Shown: one piece after another, positions 35,166 to 46,524 of the stretch
Position numbering within the stretch: position 1 is the first letter of the stretch
Layout of the letters: the number at the start of each line of letters is the position of its first letter
Position numbers and translations under genes: made by a program
Source of the DNA: Allolobophora icterica
Taxonomy: Eukaryota > Annelida > Clitellata > Crassiclitellata > Lumbricidae
Length of the DNA: 64,000 nt
NCBI GenBank assembly: GCA_963556255.1
Contig: OY744608.1
Coordinates: 5,384,448-5,448,447, forward strand
Direction of reading: 5' to 3'
Notes under the pieces: model-generated
What the model was told of the DNA's origin: nothing
Databases searched by the model: none
What the model saw: the letters and a program-made list of their open reading frames with translations, nothing else

Positions 35166-36555
35166 CACAATTGGTTGCGAAGGCATTTGTATCAGAACCA
35201 CTGCAAACCTCATTGGACACAAACAAACCGTTCAACTGTATCGAATTGTTGTTCACCCCAACCGCACCTCTCCACCCTTCTCTCCACCGTCCTCTCTACC
35301 CACAAAGGGCGAAACAAAGGAATTTCAAATCCACAACGGCGCCCGTTTTCTTTCTCCGTCCTCCGAAACTACCCTCCCCCGGTGGCCAAGTCACCCTACC
35401 AACACAGATGCAGCCCCTTTTGTTCCCCCGTTCAACAGCTGCGCCAGGTACAAAGAGGGCCTTGGATCTACCCCATCGCCCGGTCACTAACCCACGGTTA
35501 AGTATGGCTCCTGTTTGTTTCATGGTCTGCGGTTTTATTAGACTTGGAGTACGGACGCTCGTATTAACCTACTGTGGCGGAATTATTTAGCGCTAGATCT
35601 AACATCCACGGATAACTTTCGAGATATTATTATCGTGGGATATTGCCACGGCCCGGTAAGAGGTGGCAAGTGGCAAGTCGTTATTGCCTGGGCGTTCTTC
35701 ACGGCCGTAGCGACATCGCTTTGCCGAAAAATTCTTTTATTATCGTCCGCATCGGTTTACGACCAGCAGGAACGATGGAGGGAGGGAGAATGTTATGAAT
35801 GACGTAGTCAAAGAACTCGTACAAGAACGCGCGCGGTGAATTTTGGTCTAGGTATTCAAGAGGACAAGTAATGTCGTAAGGATATATACTTCCAGGTTTA
35901 TACTTCTTTACAGTGGCCTTGTGTGGAACCGTGACTCACTGATATTTAAAACTGGTACCGTTTGAAAATACCTACAGTTGCGGATTATGCCCATGTTAAT
36001 AACTGTTTAAAAAAGTACCATTTCTGCATATACGTGGCAACGTTTCCCTGATTGGGTAAAATGCTTCATACCTTTCTGTTTGTATCTCTTTGAATCTGAT
36101 TCCTCATGTCCGCAGCTCTCCTACAGAGACTCTATTTCGCTCAAAAAACTGCAAACTCACCTCTTCCAGTCTACCTATGGCTCTTAATATCTACCCAGTT
36201 TCAAAATGCACTTCTGAAATTTGTTAGGAGCGCATCATCAAATTACAGTTGTATTGTTTTCTATATTGTATTAAGAAGTGTACTTTCATCAATGGTACCA
36301 AAGTATAAACTACAAACTGCGGGTCTAAGAAAAATTCTGCGTGGCAATGAGTTTAAAATAATACAGCTGTACTTGATACAATACAATACAACTGTATTTG
36401 ATATTGCCCTCCTTCCACAGTTCGGAAGTGCACACACGACCATACGACAGAATATCTATTGCGCTGAACAGCATGTGAGGTAAGGACTTGCTCAAGGTCC
36501 CTACACGCTGAACGCCTCCTTGTATTAGGAAGTGTACTTCCACCAACAATGCTGA
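35166..36555. other. No recognisable gene
   Basis: Three overlapping Pro-rich open frames at 35155-35590 use all three phases and have no known motif. Around 36365-36440 a word (AATACAACTGTA, CAGTTCGGAAGTGCACAC) matches LINE 3' flank at 31085-31135. A SINE-body word (GACTTGCTCAAGGTCCCTAC) lies near 36485. Confidence 0.4.
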
Positions 36556-37365
36556 TTTCTAAGGAATTTCGCTATTCCTTTTCCCTTCGACTCTTCCCCT
36601 GCCTGATTCCCTTACCCTCTCACCATACATCTCTCCATGACCCATTATCTTCCAGCCTTCTTCCCTAACAGACAAGTTTCCACTCCCAAATCTTCCTCTC
36701 CTATCTACTTCTCTCCCTGACTCTCTCCCTACCTGCTCCATTCTCTCACTGAAGCCCTTCTCTTCCTGCCTGAATCTCATACCTTTCTCTCCGCGGCTCT
36801 GTCCCCTCAGAAGTTTTAGCCTGCCTTCAGTATTTTTCCTTCCTGAGTCCATTTCCTGTTTCCCTCGATTCCTCTTTGAAGCTTTCTCCATGACTTCTCT
36901 TGCTTATTAATTTTCTCTCTGGTTCCCTTTTCACTCTTTTTTACTCCTTCCAACCCTAACTCCTTCTCTCCCTTACTTCCTCTCTTCTTGACTCCTCCTG
37001 TTTCTGACATTTGCTCTCCATTACCTCTCCTGACTTCTTCTCTCCCTGACTCCTTATCTCCATGACTTCTTCTGTCCTTGATTCCTTCTCTCCCTGACTA
37101 TACTCTACCCGACTCTCTCCTTCTCTGCCTCCTTCTCTCCCTGACTCTTTTCCTCCCTGATTCCTCTCCCTGACTCCTTCTCTTCCTGACTCCTCTCCCC
37201 GACTCCTTCCCCCTATTGATTCCTCTACCAGACTCTCTGCCTCCTTCTCTTCCTGACTCTTTCCCTCCCTAACTTGTTCTCTCCCTGACTCCTCTCCCTG
37301 ACTTTCCCTCCTTGACTCTTTCCCTCCCTGACTCCTTCTCTCCCTGACTCCTTCCTTCCCTGTGG
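36556..37365. repeat. Pyrimidine-rich CTCCCTGACTCCTTCT minisatellite
   Basis: A 10-17-bp unit (CTCTCCCTGACTCCTT and variants) is iterated, most regularly from about 37020 to 37360. It encodes Arg/Glu/Gly/Ser-rich frames on the minus strand that I regard as repeat translations. Confidence 0.8.
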
Positions 37366-37724
37366 ATGGTTTTCGTTTGATAAATAGACTTTGGGAAAAC
37401 AATTTCACATCGTTCGACTGCCTTTTCCGTCTTATCCGTCGCAATTATGGACCCGCATCAGCGGATGCCACGCAGCATTTCTGTCGCTGAAGCCGTCATA
37501 GTTCATCGCCGCTTTTGACAGGTCCACTGCCTCTCTATCTCCGTATCTTTCAACCTGTTTGTTTATATCTGCTTGTCTGTCTCTCTGTCTCTGTGCTTGT
37601 CTGTGCTTGTATCTGCGTCTGCCTGTGTGTATCTGTCTTGTCTCTGTATGTATGCATAAATATTTGTCTTTCAGTAGAGGAGCATTGGTGATATATCATA
37701 ATCGTATTACGACAACTACGTCGA
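37366..37724. other. CTGT/CTTG-rich and unassigned DNA upstream of the TEAD exon
   Basis: A TCTGTCTCTGTGCTTG-type simple sequence lies at about 37555-37650. Promoter or 5' UTR signals for the TEAD exon might lie here, but I see none that is diagnostic. Confidence 0.4.
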
Positions 37725-38302
<578 letters not shown>

Positions 38303-38317
38303 AGGTCACTGATCGGA

Positions 38318-38555
38318 ATGAGTAGCTACACATCAGCCGCCGACAACAACAACGACGACAGTAACCTTTCCGGAGGTCAGTCGAGCGGAAGTGACCGCGG
38401 CAGTGACCTCGGTGACCATGGTGACGATGACCTTTCCAACGACGCCGAGGGCATCTGGAGTGCCGACATCGAGCAGAGCTTCCTGGAAGCGCTGGCCATC
38501 TATCCACCGTGTGGAAGAAGGAAGATCATACTCTCGGAAGAGGGCAAGATGTATG
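38318..38555 (+). CDS. TEAD (scalloped-like): TEAD/Scalloped transcription factor, first TEA-domain exon (partial)
   Basis: This exon encodes the start of a TEA-domain transcription factor, the DNA-binding partner of YAP/Yorkie at the end of the Hippo pathway, acting in the nucleus. Residues 1-41 are Ser/Gly/Asp-rich and acidic, as is usual before the domain. From about residue 42 the protein reads [19 protein letters not shown], then [20 protein letters not shown], which is the highly conserved first helix and loop of the TEA domain. The frame leaves the family after KMY-G, exactly where GTAAGT begins, so the exon ends at 38555 in phase 1. The rest of the TEA domain and the YAP-binding domain are not in this window. 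The ATG at 38318 is the first in frame before the domain, but the frame is also open upstream through the GAT tract, so the true start or a splice acceptor is uncertain. Substitutions relative to the usual TEA sequence (SAD, FLEA, SEE) are conservative. Confidence 0.92.
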
Positions 38556-38561
38556 GTAAGT
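38556..38561 (+). other. Splice donor of the TEAD exon
   Basis: GTAAGT directly follows the codon-phase-1 exon end; it matches the canonical U1-binding donor. The translated TEA homology stops here. Confidence 0.9.
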
Positions 38562-38912
38562 TACCCCTTTTTACCTCTTTCTAGATCTAAGGTAATAAGC
38601 AAACTTCCATAGCGCCATAGAAATAAATCCTTGTAATATATGTAAGTGTAGACATCGCTTTTGTGAGGTATTTTAAAAGGCGATATAATAAGTATCCAGA
38701 TACATACAAGTACCTCTATTCAAGTACCTCTGAGAACCTCTAATGTAATCTGCAAACGAAGTGTTGTATGGTACGTTACCTCTTTTCTACCTCTTCTACC
38801 TCTACACCAATATTCAAGTTTCTATGTCGAAGATGCTTAGCGTCCCCCCCCCTCTTGTAACCAGGCTTCGAACTGGCACTGCCTAAATATAAGGAAATTG
38901 CGGGATTAATAT
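38562..38912 (+). other. Start of TEAD intron; R2 remnant
   Basis: Intron sequence by inference. A degraded R2 (GATGCTTAGCGTCCCCC, CAGGCTTCGAACTGGCACTG) lies at about 38830-38905. Confidence 0.5.
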
Positions 38913-38986
<74 letters not shown>

Positions 38987-38987
38987 A
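38913..38987. repeat. (ATC)n microsatellite
   Basis: Pure trinucleotide tract of ~24 units. Confidence 0.95.
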
Positions 38988-39055
38988 AATGCATGACGCC
39001 AACATTTGGCGACGATGGGTACGAATAAATTATCTCCATTGTCCTCGGTCACTTG

Positions 39056-39337
39056 TCAAGTCCATTTCATGTAGTGCGCTGTGTTGGATTCGGTCGACTG
39101 GCATTCTCTGTACATGTCCAAACCATCGGAATCTTCGTTGAACAACTGTCTAGCAGAGTTGTTTGTATACATAATGTCGAATGCTTGTTTGAAGTCTATG
39201 AAGTTAATGAAGATATTCAGGTTGTGTTCTATGGTTTTTTCAAGTGTGTGTCTCATTGTGAATAGTTGATCAATTGTACTTCTTCCTGGCCTCAACCCAA
39301 TTATGCTCACTTTGTAGCTAAGTTTTATAGAGTGCAC
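39056..39337 (-). pseudogene. LINE reverse-transcriptase fragment
   Basis: The minus strand reads GLRPGRSTIDQLFTMRHTLE, KTIEHNLNIFINFIDFKQAF and D. This is the 5' core of the RT domain (GFRPGRST, F-x-DF-x-KAFD) of the endonuclease-RT type LINEs common in invertebrates. Downstream of AFD the homology breaks, suggesting a deletion. Confidence 0.75.
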
Positions 39338-39360
39338 AAATGGAGCAAACAGTTTCGAAA

Positions 39361-39440
39361 CACTATTCTGTCCTTGCAGGGATTTGAACTAGACTACCAG
39401 GCACCAATAGAACTGGATACATTTTGACTTCGGAGTCTGG
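39361..39440 (-). repeat. tRNA-like sequence
   Basis: The reverse complement of ATTCTGTCCTTGCAGGGATT gives a B-box-like GTTCAAATCCCTGCAAGGAC end, as at 20500 and 45300. The A-box half is too degraded to call. Confidence 0.4.
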
Positions 39441-39487
39441 TGATATTGCGTTGATGGCTTATGTTGTGTGAGCCTGGAGACACTCTT

Positions 39488-39626
<139 letters not shown>

Positions 39627-39744
39627 AACTGTTCAAGAACTGAATTCATACCCTACAGTGCATCGTATCCTCTGACTTCGAATCTTCGTCGACTTAAACG
39701 AAATCCGCCTTAGCAGCTGCTCTTCTTCTCCTCCCTGGTTTCTC

Positions 39745-39925
39745 TTGTTACAGGACATCTCTGTTCAACCCTCTGACACGACGCAGCGCTCGTGAATAAG
39801 CCGGTGCCCTGCGTTAGCTTCTAAGTAGAGCTTTAGAATTTCGGAGTCTACGATTGCGATAACGATCCTTCGGCTTAAGCGCTCGCTCAACAACAGCAAC
39901 GAAGCAATCGTAGATTAGGTCACGA
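39745..39925 (-). repeat. R3 module, reverse
   Basis: Reverse complement of R3: GACACGACGCAGCGCTCGTG, AATAAGCCGGTGC, and TTTCGGAGTCTACGATTGCG. Confidence 0.55.
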
Positions 39926-39979
39926 CTGAAACCAAACTCCGAGAACGTGTTTCATGGCAGCCAGATTTTTATTCAGCCT

Positions 39980-40465
39980 TTTCTATTCTTTTCTAATATA
40001 ATCTAATCTTTGCCCAGATTAATTTGATTATGTCGTGTCCTATCCTTTCGTATTATTTTATATCCTATGCCCAAGCAATCTTATTCTATCCTATCCTATG
40101 CTATTCTATCCTTTCCTCTCCTATCCTGTGCTATGCTTAGAACAGCACAGGATAGGAAAGGATAGAATAGCATAGAATAGCACAGGATATCGTATGCTAT
40201 GCTATTCTATCCTATCCTATTGTACTCTATCCTATTCTATCTAACCCTTATCCTATGCTATCCTATCCCATCGTATTCTATCCTATTCTATCCTATCCTA
40301 GTCTATCCTATCCTATCCAATTCTATCATATCCATCCTATTTTATTCTATCCTAGTCTTGTGTATTGCATATCATGCATCAAATTGCCTATTCTATCCTT
40401 CCCAACCTATCTTATACCATCCTATCCTCTTGTAACCTATCCTATCCTATCTTCTATCCTTTTAG
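39980..40465. repeat. Degenerate (CTATC)n minisatellite
   Basis: About 480 bases built on TATCC/TATTC pentamers. At 40135-40200 the strand inverts (GGATAGGAAAGGATAGAATA), so the array contains an internal inverted segment. Confidence 0.88.
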
Positions 40466-40487
40466 CTAAATAATTACAGGTTCGGTA

Positions 40488-40497
40488 TTGTTGTTGT

Positions 40498-40575
<78 letters not shown>

Positions 40576-40620
40576 CGATGATGATGATTATGATGATGAT
40601 AATGATGATGTTAACAACAA
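40488..40620. repeat. (GAT)n microsatellite
   Basis: GAT tract with AAT and AAC variants at its right end. Confidence 0.93.
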
Positions 40621-41026
40621 CGACGACAACGATAAATCATCTTAGCTACCACGAATCAACAGGTCTACTTTGGGACGTGTGTAGTACAGCAGAAAATTGA
40701 CGACAGTGGTATAATTTCGCCACAAGGTTGTGTCGGTCTTACTAGTCATTATTTCTAAGTGGACACGCGAGATACAGTCGGATGGAAACAGACAGCGAAT
40801 TATTTGAACGCGGTTCTGATAATAACGACTAATAACAATGATAAGGTCGTCGTAGTATTATGAGTAAGATGAGCCGTTAAGTAGAGCCATCGGAAGTCAG
40901 TCGTAATATGCCGGCTTAAGTAATTACTCTTTTTGAATGCGCCTCGCTTGCGTGGAACGAGCGACTGACGGCCGGGGCTTTGTCTGAGTACCTTTGTCAG
41001 GAAATGAAAGACTGGATGGCGTGGCA
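40621..41026. other. No recognisable feature
   Basis: No motif in the short frames; no matched repeat. Confidence 0.35.
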
Positions 41027-42470
41027 TTGAGGAGGAGGAGCGGAGGAGAAAGCGAAGAGGAGGAAGAATGCGGAAGGAGGAGGAAGAAGGAGGAAGAAAG
41101 AGGAAGGAGGAGTAAGAAGGAGGAGGAGGAAGGAGGAGAAAGCGAAGAGGAGGAAAAATGTGGAAGAAGGAGGAAGGAGGAGGAAGGAGGAGGAGGAGGA
41201 AAAAAGAGGAAGGAGTAGAAGGAAGAAGGAGGAGGGTCGGAGAAAACGGAAGAAGGAAGAACAGTGAGGAAGGAGGAAGAAAGAGGAAGGAGGATCGGTG
41301 AAAGACGAAGAAAGAGGAAGGAGGATCGGTGAAAGACGAAGAAAGAGGAAGGAGGAGGAGAAAGGAGGAGAAAAGGAGAAGGACGAGGAAGGAAGGAGGA
41401 AGTGCGCAGGAGAAAGCGAAGAGGAGGAGGAATGTGGACGACGGAGGAAAGAGGAGAAAGGCAGAGGAAGAAAGAAGGAAGAGAAAGAAGAAGAAGGAGA
41501 ATCGGAGAAAGACGAAGAAGAAAGGAGGAGGAGGAGAAAGGAGGAGGAAAGGAAAGGAAAGAGAGGAAGACGGAAGGAAGATGAAGAGCGCAGTAGTGAG
41601 CGAAGAGGAGGAAGAATGTGGAGGAAGGAGGAAGGAGGAGAAAGGAGGAAGAAAGAGGAATGATGAGGAAGAAGGAAATACGGAGGAGAAGGAGGACAGG
41701 AAGAAAAATCAGGTGGAGAAAGGAGCAGGAAAAATGGAGGAGGAAGGAGGAGGCAGAAGAGCGGAGGATAAGGTGGAGAGTAGGAAGAAAGAGGAAGGTG
41801 GACGAAGAGGTGAGAACGCGGATAGGAAGATGAAGGATGATGCAGGATAATGAAGAAGGATGAGGAACGGAGAAGAGGCGGAAGGAGGAACAGAGGAGAA
41901 GTAGGAATAATAAGAGGTAGATGGGAGGAGTGGAGGAGGAATATGACGAGAAAGATCGGAAGCGGAGGAAAGAGTTAGAAGGAAGAATTAAACAATAATG
42001 AAGAAGAAGAGAGGAAAAAGAAGAGGAAGATAAAAATGATGAAGAGGATGATGAGTATGAGGTAGAGGATGCTTAGAATTGAGATTATGAGCAGCCAGAT
42101 GGAGGAAGAAGGAAGGAAGACTAGGAAGAAGGAGGAAGAGGAAGAAAGAGGAAGAAGGAATGAGGAGAAGGAGGAAGGAGGAAGAAGAAGGAAGAGTTGG
42201 TAATAAGGAGCAGACGCGAAAAAGAAGGAAGAGAGGAGGAAGAATTAGGAAGGAGGAAGAAGAAAAACGAGGAGGAGCAGAGGAGAAGGAGGAAATGATG
42301 AAGAAGGAGGAAGAAGAGCATTAGGAAGGAGGAAGAAGAAGAAAAATGAAGAAGGAATAATGAGTAACAAGGAGAAGTGAAAAAGAAGGAGGAGGGGAGT
42401 GAGAAGGAGAAGAGTGAGTAGGAGGTGGAGGAGATGGAGAATGATAATGAGGATGAGGAAGATGAGGAGG
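41027..42470. repeat. 1.4-kb polypurine tract
   Basis: GAGGAAGAAGGAGGA-type units occupy almost 1.45 kb of the plus strand with few pyrimidines. The Glu/Arg/Lys-rich frames are repeat translations. Such tracts can form triplex (H-DNA). Confidence 0.9.
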
Positions 42471-42559
42471 CTGCGCGTGAAAGGCGATTTAGAGTAGTTG
42501 GTCTACGCGTGATCCAATGTTGAACATTCATTAGACGACTGTTGGCACGGAGCAAGGGT

Positions 42560-43800
42560 GATGTCTCTCAGTCCGCTTCTCTGCTTCTCCCTGTCTCTCT
42601 TTCTCTGCGTCTGGCTCTGTTCGTCTGTCTGTCTGTATGTCCTATTAACTCCAGTATATGCATATTTGATGTCACACCTGTCTTTTCTCGATATCATCTC
42701 CTCTTATTGTACTCTGTACCAGCGTCTTTTCTTTCACCAGCTGATCCTCAACCCATCTTTATTCCTCCTCCGCCGGTGCCGCATCCTCCTCTGTCCTCTT
42801 CACCTTCGTGAAACCTTCCTTGTTCACCCCAATTGATTCCTCTCTTCCCTCTTTCTTTGTACCTTCTTCTATCTTACCCCTTAATCCACCGTCTTGTTTC
42901 TTTTTTCTCCCTCATCTCACCCAATTCCCTTTCCCTTCCTGCCTGCTCCTTTCTTCTTCCTTTTTCCTCTTTCATTCCTCGTCCTTCTATTCTTACCAAA
43001 TACCTATTTCCTCCCTCCTCTTCCATTCTTCCTCTTTCCTCCTACTTCCTCTTTTCTCCTTCCTCCTCCTTCCAGGTTCGTCCGTCCTCCTCCTTAGCTG
43101 CTTCTTCGTTCCACCTTCCTACGCCTCCACTCCCTTTCCTCTTTTCTCCTCCGTTTTTCCTCTTTCCAACTCCATCCTTCCTCTTTCCTCCTTCATTTTT
43201 CCAACTCAATCCTTCCTCTTTTCAACTTCACTCTTCCTCTATCCAACTCCATCCTTTTTCTTTTCTCCTCCATCATCTCTCCTCCTTCATCCTTCTTTCT
43301 CTCTATTCCTCCTTCCATCTTTTCTCTTCCTCCTCCTCCTTTCTTCCTCCTCCATCCCTCATCCCTCCTTCCATCTGCGTGGAATTAAACCAGCGCCGTT
43401 TCTCCGCTCGACATTTAATCGTCGTTCCATCGCGCCTGGCAACGCCGTCGCCTGGCAACGGTTGCTACGGACCGACGGGAGGCACGCGCGCTCCACGAAA
43501 CGACGACACCGACGTTTATATCGACAGACCTCGACATTCCCTTTCCCTCCCTCTTCCCTTTTTTCATCTCCCTCACTCTATCTCTTCTTCCCTGCCTCTA
43601 AATTCCCCTTCCTCTCTTGCTTTCTTATTCTGCCAGACAACTCCTCTCCCACCATTCACTTCCCCGCTCACATCTTACCTGCACTCCGATTCATCCTTCA
43701 CTCAGTTCGTACCCCCATCCCTTTTTCCTGTTTTTTTTATCCCTTCCTCCCTCCTTCCTTCCCCGTTCTTCACTCTCCCGTTATTCCTTTTCTCCATCCG
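42560..43800. repeat. Polypyrimidine tract facing the polypurine tract
   Basis: TTCCTCCTTCC-type sequence, densest from about 42830 to 43380 and resuming at 43530-43800, interrupted by a non-repetitive ~140-base segment near 43385-43525. With 41027-42470 it forms a purine/pyrimidine inverted arrangement. The Ser/Pro/Phe/Leu-rich frames are repeat translations. Confidence 0.85.
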
Positions 43801-44830
43801 TCCATCCGTGCGTGAGTCCATCCATCTATCCACCACTCTCCTACGTCTATCCACCCAACAACCATCCTCCAGGAACTCACGCCTCCACACAACCATCCAC
43901 CCAACCATCCACCAAACCATCTACTCAACAATCCAACCATCCACCCAAGCGTCCACCCAGCCTGTCCACTCAACCATCCACCCAACCACCAAACCTTCCA
44001 CTAAACCATCCAACCATCCACCCAACCATCCACACGGACATCCACCAACCATCCACCTTATCATCGACCCAGCCATCCATCCGCCCATCCACCCAACCAT
44101 CCACCCAAACTGTCCACCAAACCATTCAACCATCCACCCAACCACTCAACCATCCACCCAAACATCCATCCACCCAAACATCCGACTATCCATCCATCCA
44201 TTCATCCAATCACCCACCCTCCTTCCGTCCACCAATCCAGCCACCCAACCATCCACTCAGCCATCCACTCAACTATCCACCCAACCATCCACCCATCCAC
44301 CCATCCATCCGACTATCCACCCAGTCAGCCATCAAACCATCCAATCATCCACCTATCCATCCAACAATACACTCAACCATCCACCCAACCATCCACCCAT
44401 CCATCCACCCAACCATCCAACTATCCACCCAGTCAGCCATCAAACCATCCAATCATCCACCTATCCATCCAACAATACACTCAACCATCCACCCAACCAT
44501 CCACCCATCCATCCACCCAACCATCCAACTATCCACCCAGTCAGCCATCAAACCATCCAATCATCCACCTATCCATCCAACAATACACTCAACCATCCAC
44601 CCAACCATCCACCCATCCATCCACCCAACCATCCAACTATCCATCAACCATCCACCCAACCTTCCAATCATCCATTCATCCACACAACCATCCAACTATC
44701 TATCCACCAATTCACCCAACCATCCCTCCACCCAACCATCCGCCGAACCATCCATCCATCCATCTATCCATCCATCCATCCATCCATCCAACCTTCCATC
44801 TATGTACCCATCAATCCTTCCCGAAGTTCC
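43801..44830. repeat. CCATCCAACCATCCAC minisatellite with 108-bp higher-order repeat
   Basis: About 1 kb built on CCATCCAC/CCAACCAT units. Between about 44300 and 44640 a higher-order 108-bp unit is present three times almost identically (CCAGTCAGCC at 44321, 44429 and 44537). The 680-codon and 434-codon Pro/His/Thr/Ser-rich frames through this region run straight through the repeats and are not credible genes. Confidence 0.92.
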
Positions 44831-45294
44831 TTCCCTCTGCTGGGTAAACATGTCAAAAGCAGATACAACGACTAAACTTCCAGCGTCCGGTATACACCGT
44901 GGCGCCACAGTTATTGAGTAGAGGGAGGGACGGATCTGTGAAGAGGGAGGTAGTGGAAGGACGGATGGATTGCTGGATGGATAGATGGATGGATGGATGG
45001 TTGGAGAAAGGACAGGGCAAACAATTGGCCTATGACGACGGCTGGCCATGTTTGCCTTGGCTGTCGGTCAACGACGGAAACGGCACCTGGACTTCTAATC
45101 AATAGTAAGTGGACGGGACTCTGTTGGCTACGTTCTACGTGTCTGCGAGGAATGTCTTTCACAGTTGCCTGAGCATTATATGGCCAGTCCTCTCACTCGC
45201 CATCTCATCTTCCCACCGACAGTGTACGGTCAGTGCAGTCATTATAATTGAGTTGGCTAGGGGCGCATATGGATCAGGAATCTCAAACCAAATT
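44831..45294. other. No recognisable gene; short GGATGGAT tract
   Basis: GGATGGATAGATGGATGG at about 44960-45000; otherwise unassigned. Confidence 0.4.
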
Positions 45295-45365
45295 TCTGTC
45301 CTGGCGGAGATTTGAACCCCAACGTCTCAATCGACAGTGCAGCACGGTAACCATTACATCATAAC
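45295..45365 (-). repeat. tRNA-like sequence (SINE head or tRNA pseudogene)
   Basis: On the minus strand, TAATGGTTACCGTGCTG (A-box-like), an ACTGTCGAT anticodon-loop-like word and GGTTCAAATCTC (B-box-like) occur at tRNA spacing. The acceptor ends (5' GCGTTAT) do not pair with CCAGGACA, so a functional tRNA is unlikely. Same family as 20436-20520. Confidence 0.55.
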
Positions 45366-46035
45366 GCAAACAACGCTGGATGGCAGAATGGGTGAAAGTG
45401 TGAAAACCTACTGATTATCACTACTCACATTGGCCTGTTACTGTTATATAAACTTAAATTAGTGTAGAAATAGTCGTAACATTGGGGTTGAATACAAGGT
45501 CGTCTTTGCAATAAAGAACTAGGCCTACCTGGAAGAAAAATAAAGAAATAAAGGCCAGGGTTGCCGTTGACTGAATGACTTTACTAAGGTTGCCTTGCTC
45601 CGAAGATGTTGCGAGCCACTGGTTAGAGCAACAGATTGATTATAATGCGATTAGCTTCGCATCCACTTCGCAGCGCACAGAATTCCACGAATAGACGGAT
45701 GGACTGAACGACTGGTTGAGAAGAATGGGATCGTCTGTCTGTCCATCCATAGTCAAACACGACGCTAACATGACGATAGGTGGCGCGATTATCCGGTCAG
45801 CGAAGAACGGAATCACTGGCACGGGGTCAAAGGTCGCTGGCGGAAACGTTGCCCCCACCCACCACCACCACCACCACCACCACCACCACCACTACCGGAT
45901 GCTCTGCGGTTCAGCTGTCCTTGGGAACGTAGCTTCAAATACTACACATACTACACAATTTTGCATCACTACTTTTCATTATCCCTGCGCTACATTTTGA
46001 TACGTTTTCATAACATTAAACGAGTCGACATTACA
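45366..46035. other. No gene; short (CCA)n tract
   Basis: A (CCA)n run at 45860-45892 gives a poly-His stretch in a 94-codon frame; nothing else is recognisable. Confidence 0.45.
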
Positions 46036-46043
46036 GTAAATAC

Positions 46044-46516
46044 TAGGGGCTGCGGTTTCAACGATTAATTTAATCGATTAAACGTTAAAAATTTTAATCG
46101 TTTAATTTCGGCTTGTTCGATTAACTTTCTAACTTATATTTGATGATGTCGAGCGGTCCATTTCCGGAGTAAACAATATGGAGAACAATAATAATGTGAA
46201 AAGTTTGAGTGGAAAATTAAGCGATCATTTTGCATTTAAGGTAAATGCTGATGGAAAATTCCAATATGGCGACGAAAGTAACTGTCTTCATTGCAATAAA
46301 CAGTTCGCTTACCGTGGTTCAAACACATCGCAATTTGAATATTAGCATGTGAAATGATTGAAGTTTTTGTAGAAAGAAAGCAGTAATAATATATTTAACA
46401 GTTTTGCACGCTTTACGTAACAGATACGAAATTAATCGAATTTAATTGATTAGGCCCTAATCAGAGTTAAATTTTGGAGATTAATCGATTAATTTTGTTA
46501 ATTAGTACCAGCCATT
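46044..46516 (+). mobile_element. hAT element, internally deleted, with BED-finger remnant
   Basis: The perfect 8-bp target duplication GTAAATAC lies at 46036-46043 and 46517-46524. The ends carry mirrored TTAATCGATTAA-rich subterminal sequence (TTTAATCGATTAAACG on the left, GATTAATCGATTAATTT on the right). The interior keeps the N-terminal coding part of a hAT transposase (next entry) and nothing downstream, so it is a deletion derivative of an autonomous element. Confidence 0.85.
46178..46345 (+). pseudogene. hAT transposase N-terminus (BED-type zinc finger remnant)
   Basis: ATG at 46178 opens 55 codons: MENNNNVKSLSGKLSDHFAF, then a CLHCNKQFAYRGSNTSQFEY stretch, then TAG at 46343 followed by HVK. 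The C-x2-C pair with the spaced N-T-S-x-F-x-Y-x-H side fits the BED finger at the start of hAT transposases, which binds the element's termini. The stop falls within the finger before its second His pair, and the catalytic RNase H-like and dimerisation regions are absent. It cannot make a working enzyme. Confidence 0.7.
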
Positions 46517-46524
46517 GTAAATAC

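Noticed and set aside
35155..35590. Three overlapping Pro-rich frames as a host exon
   Set aside because: All three phases are open, no known motif appears, and no convincing splice signals define an exon.
42808..44921. Long open frames of 335, 680 and 434 codons
   Set aside because: They run through polypyrimidine and CCATCC minisatellites, exist in overlapping phases, and have compositions (Pro/His/Ser/Thr) dictated by the repeat.
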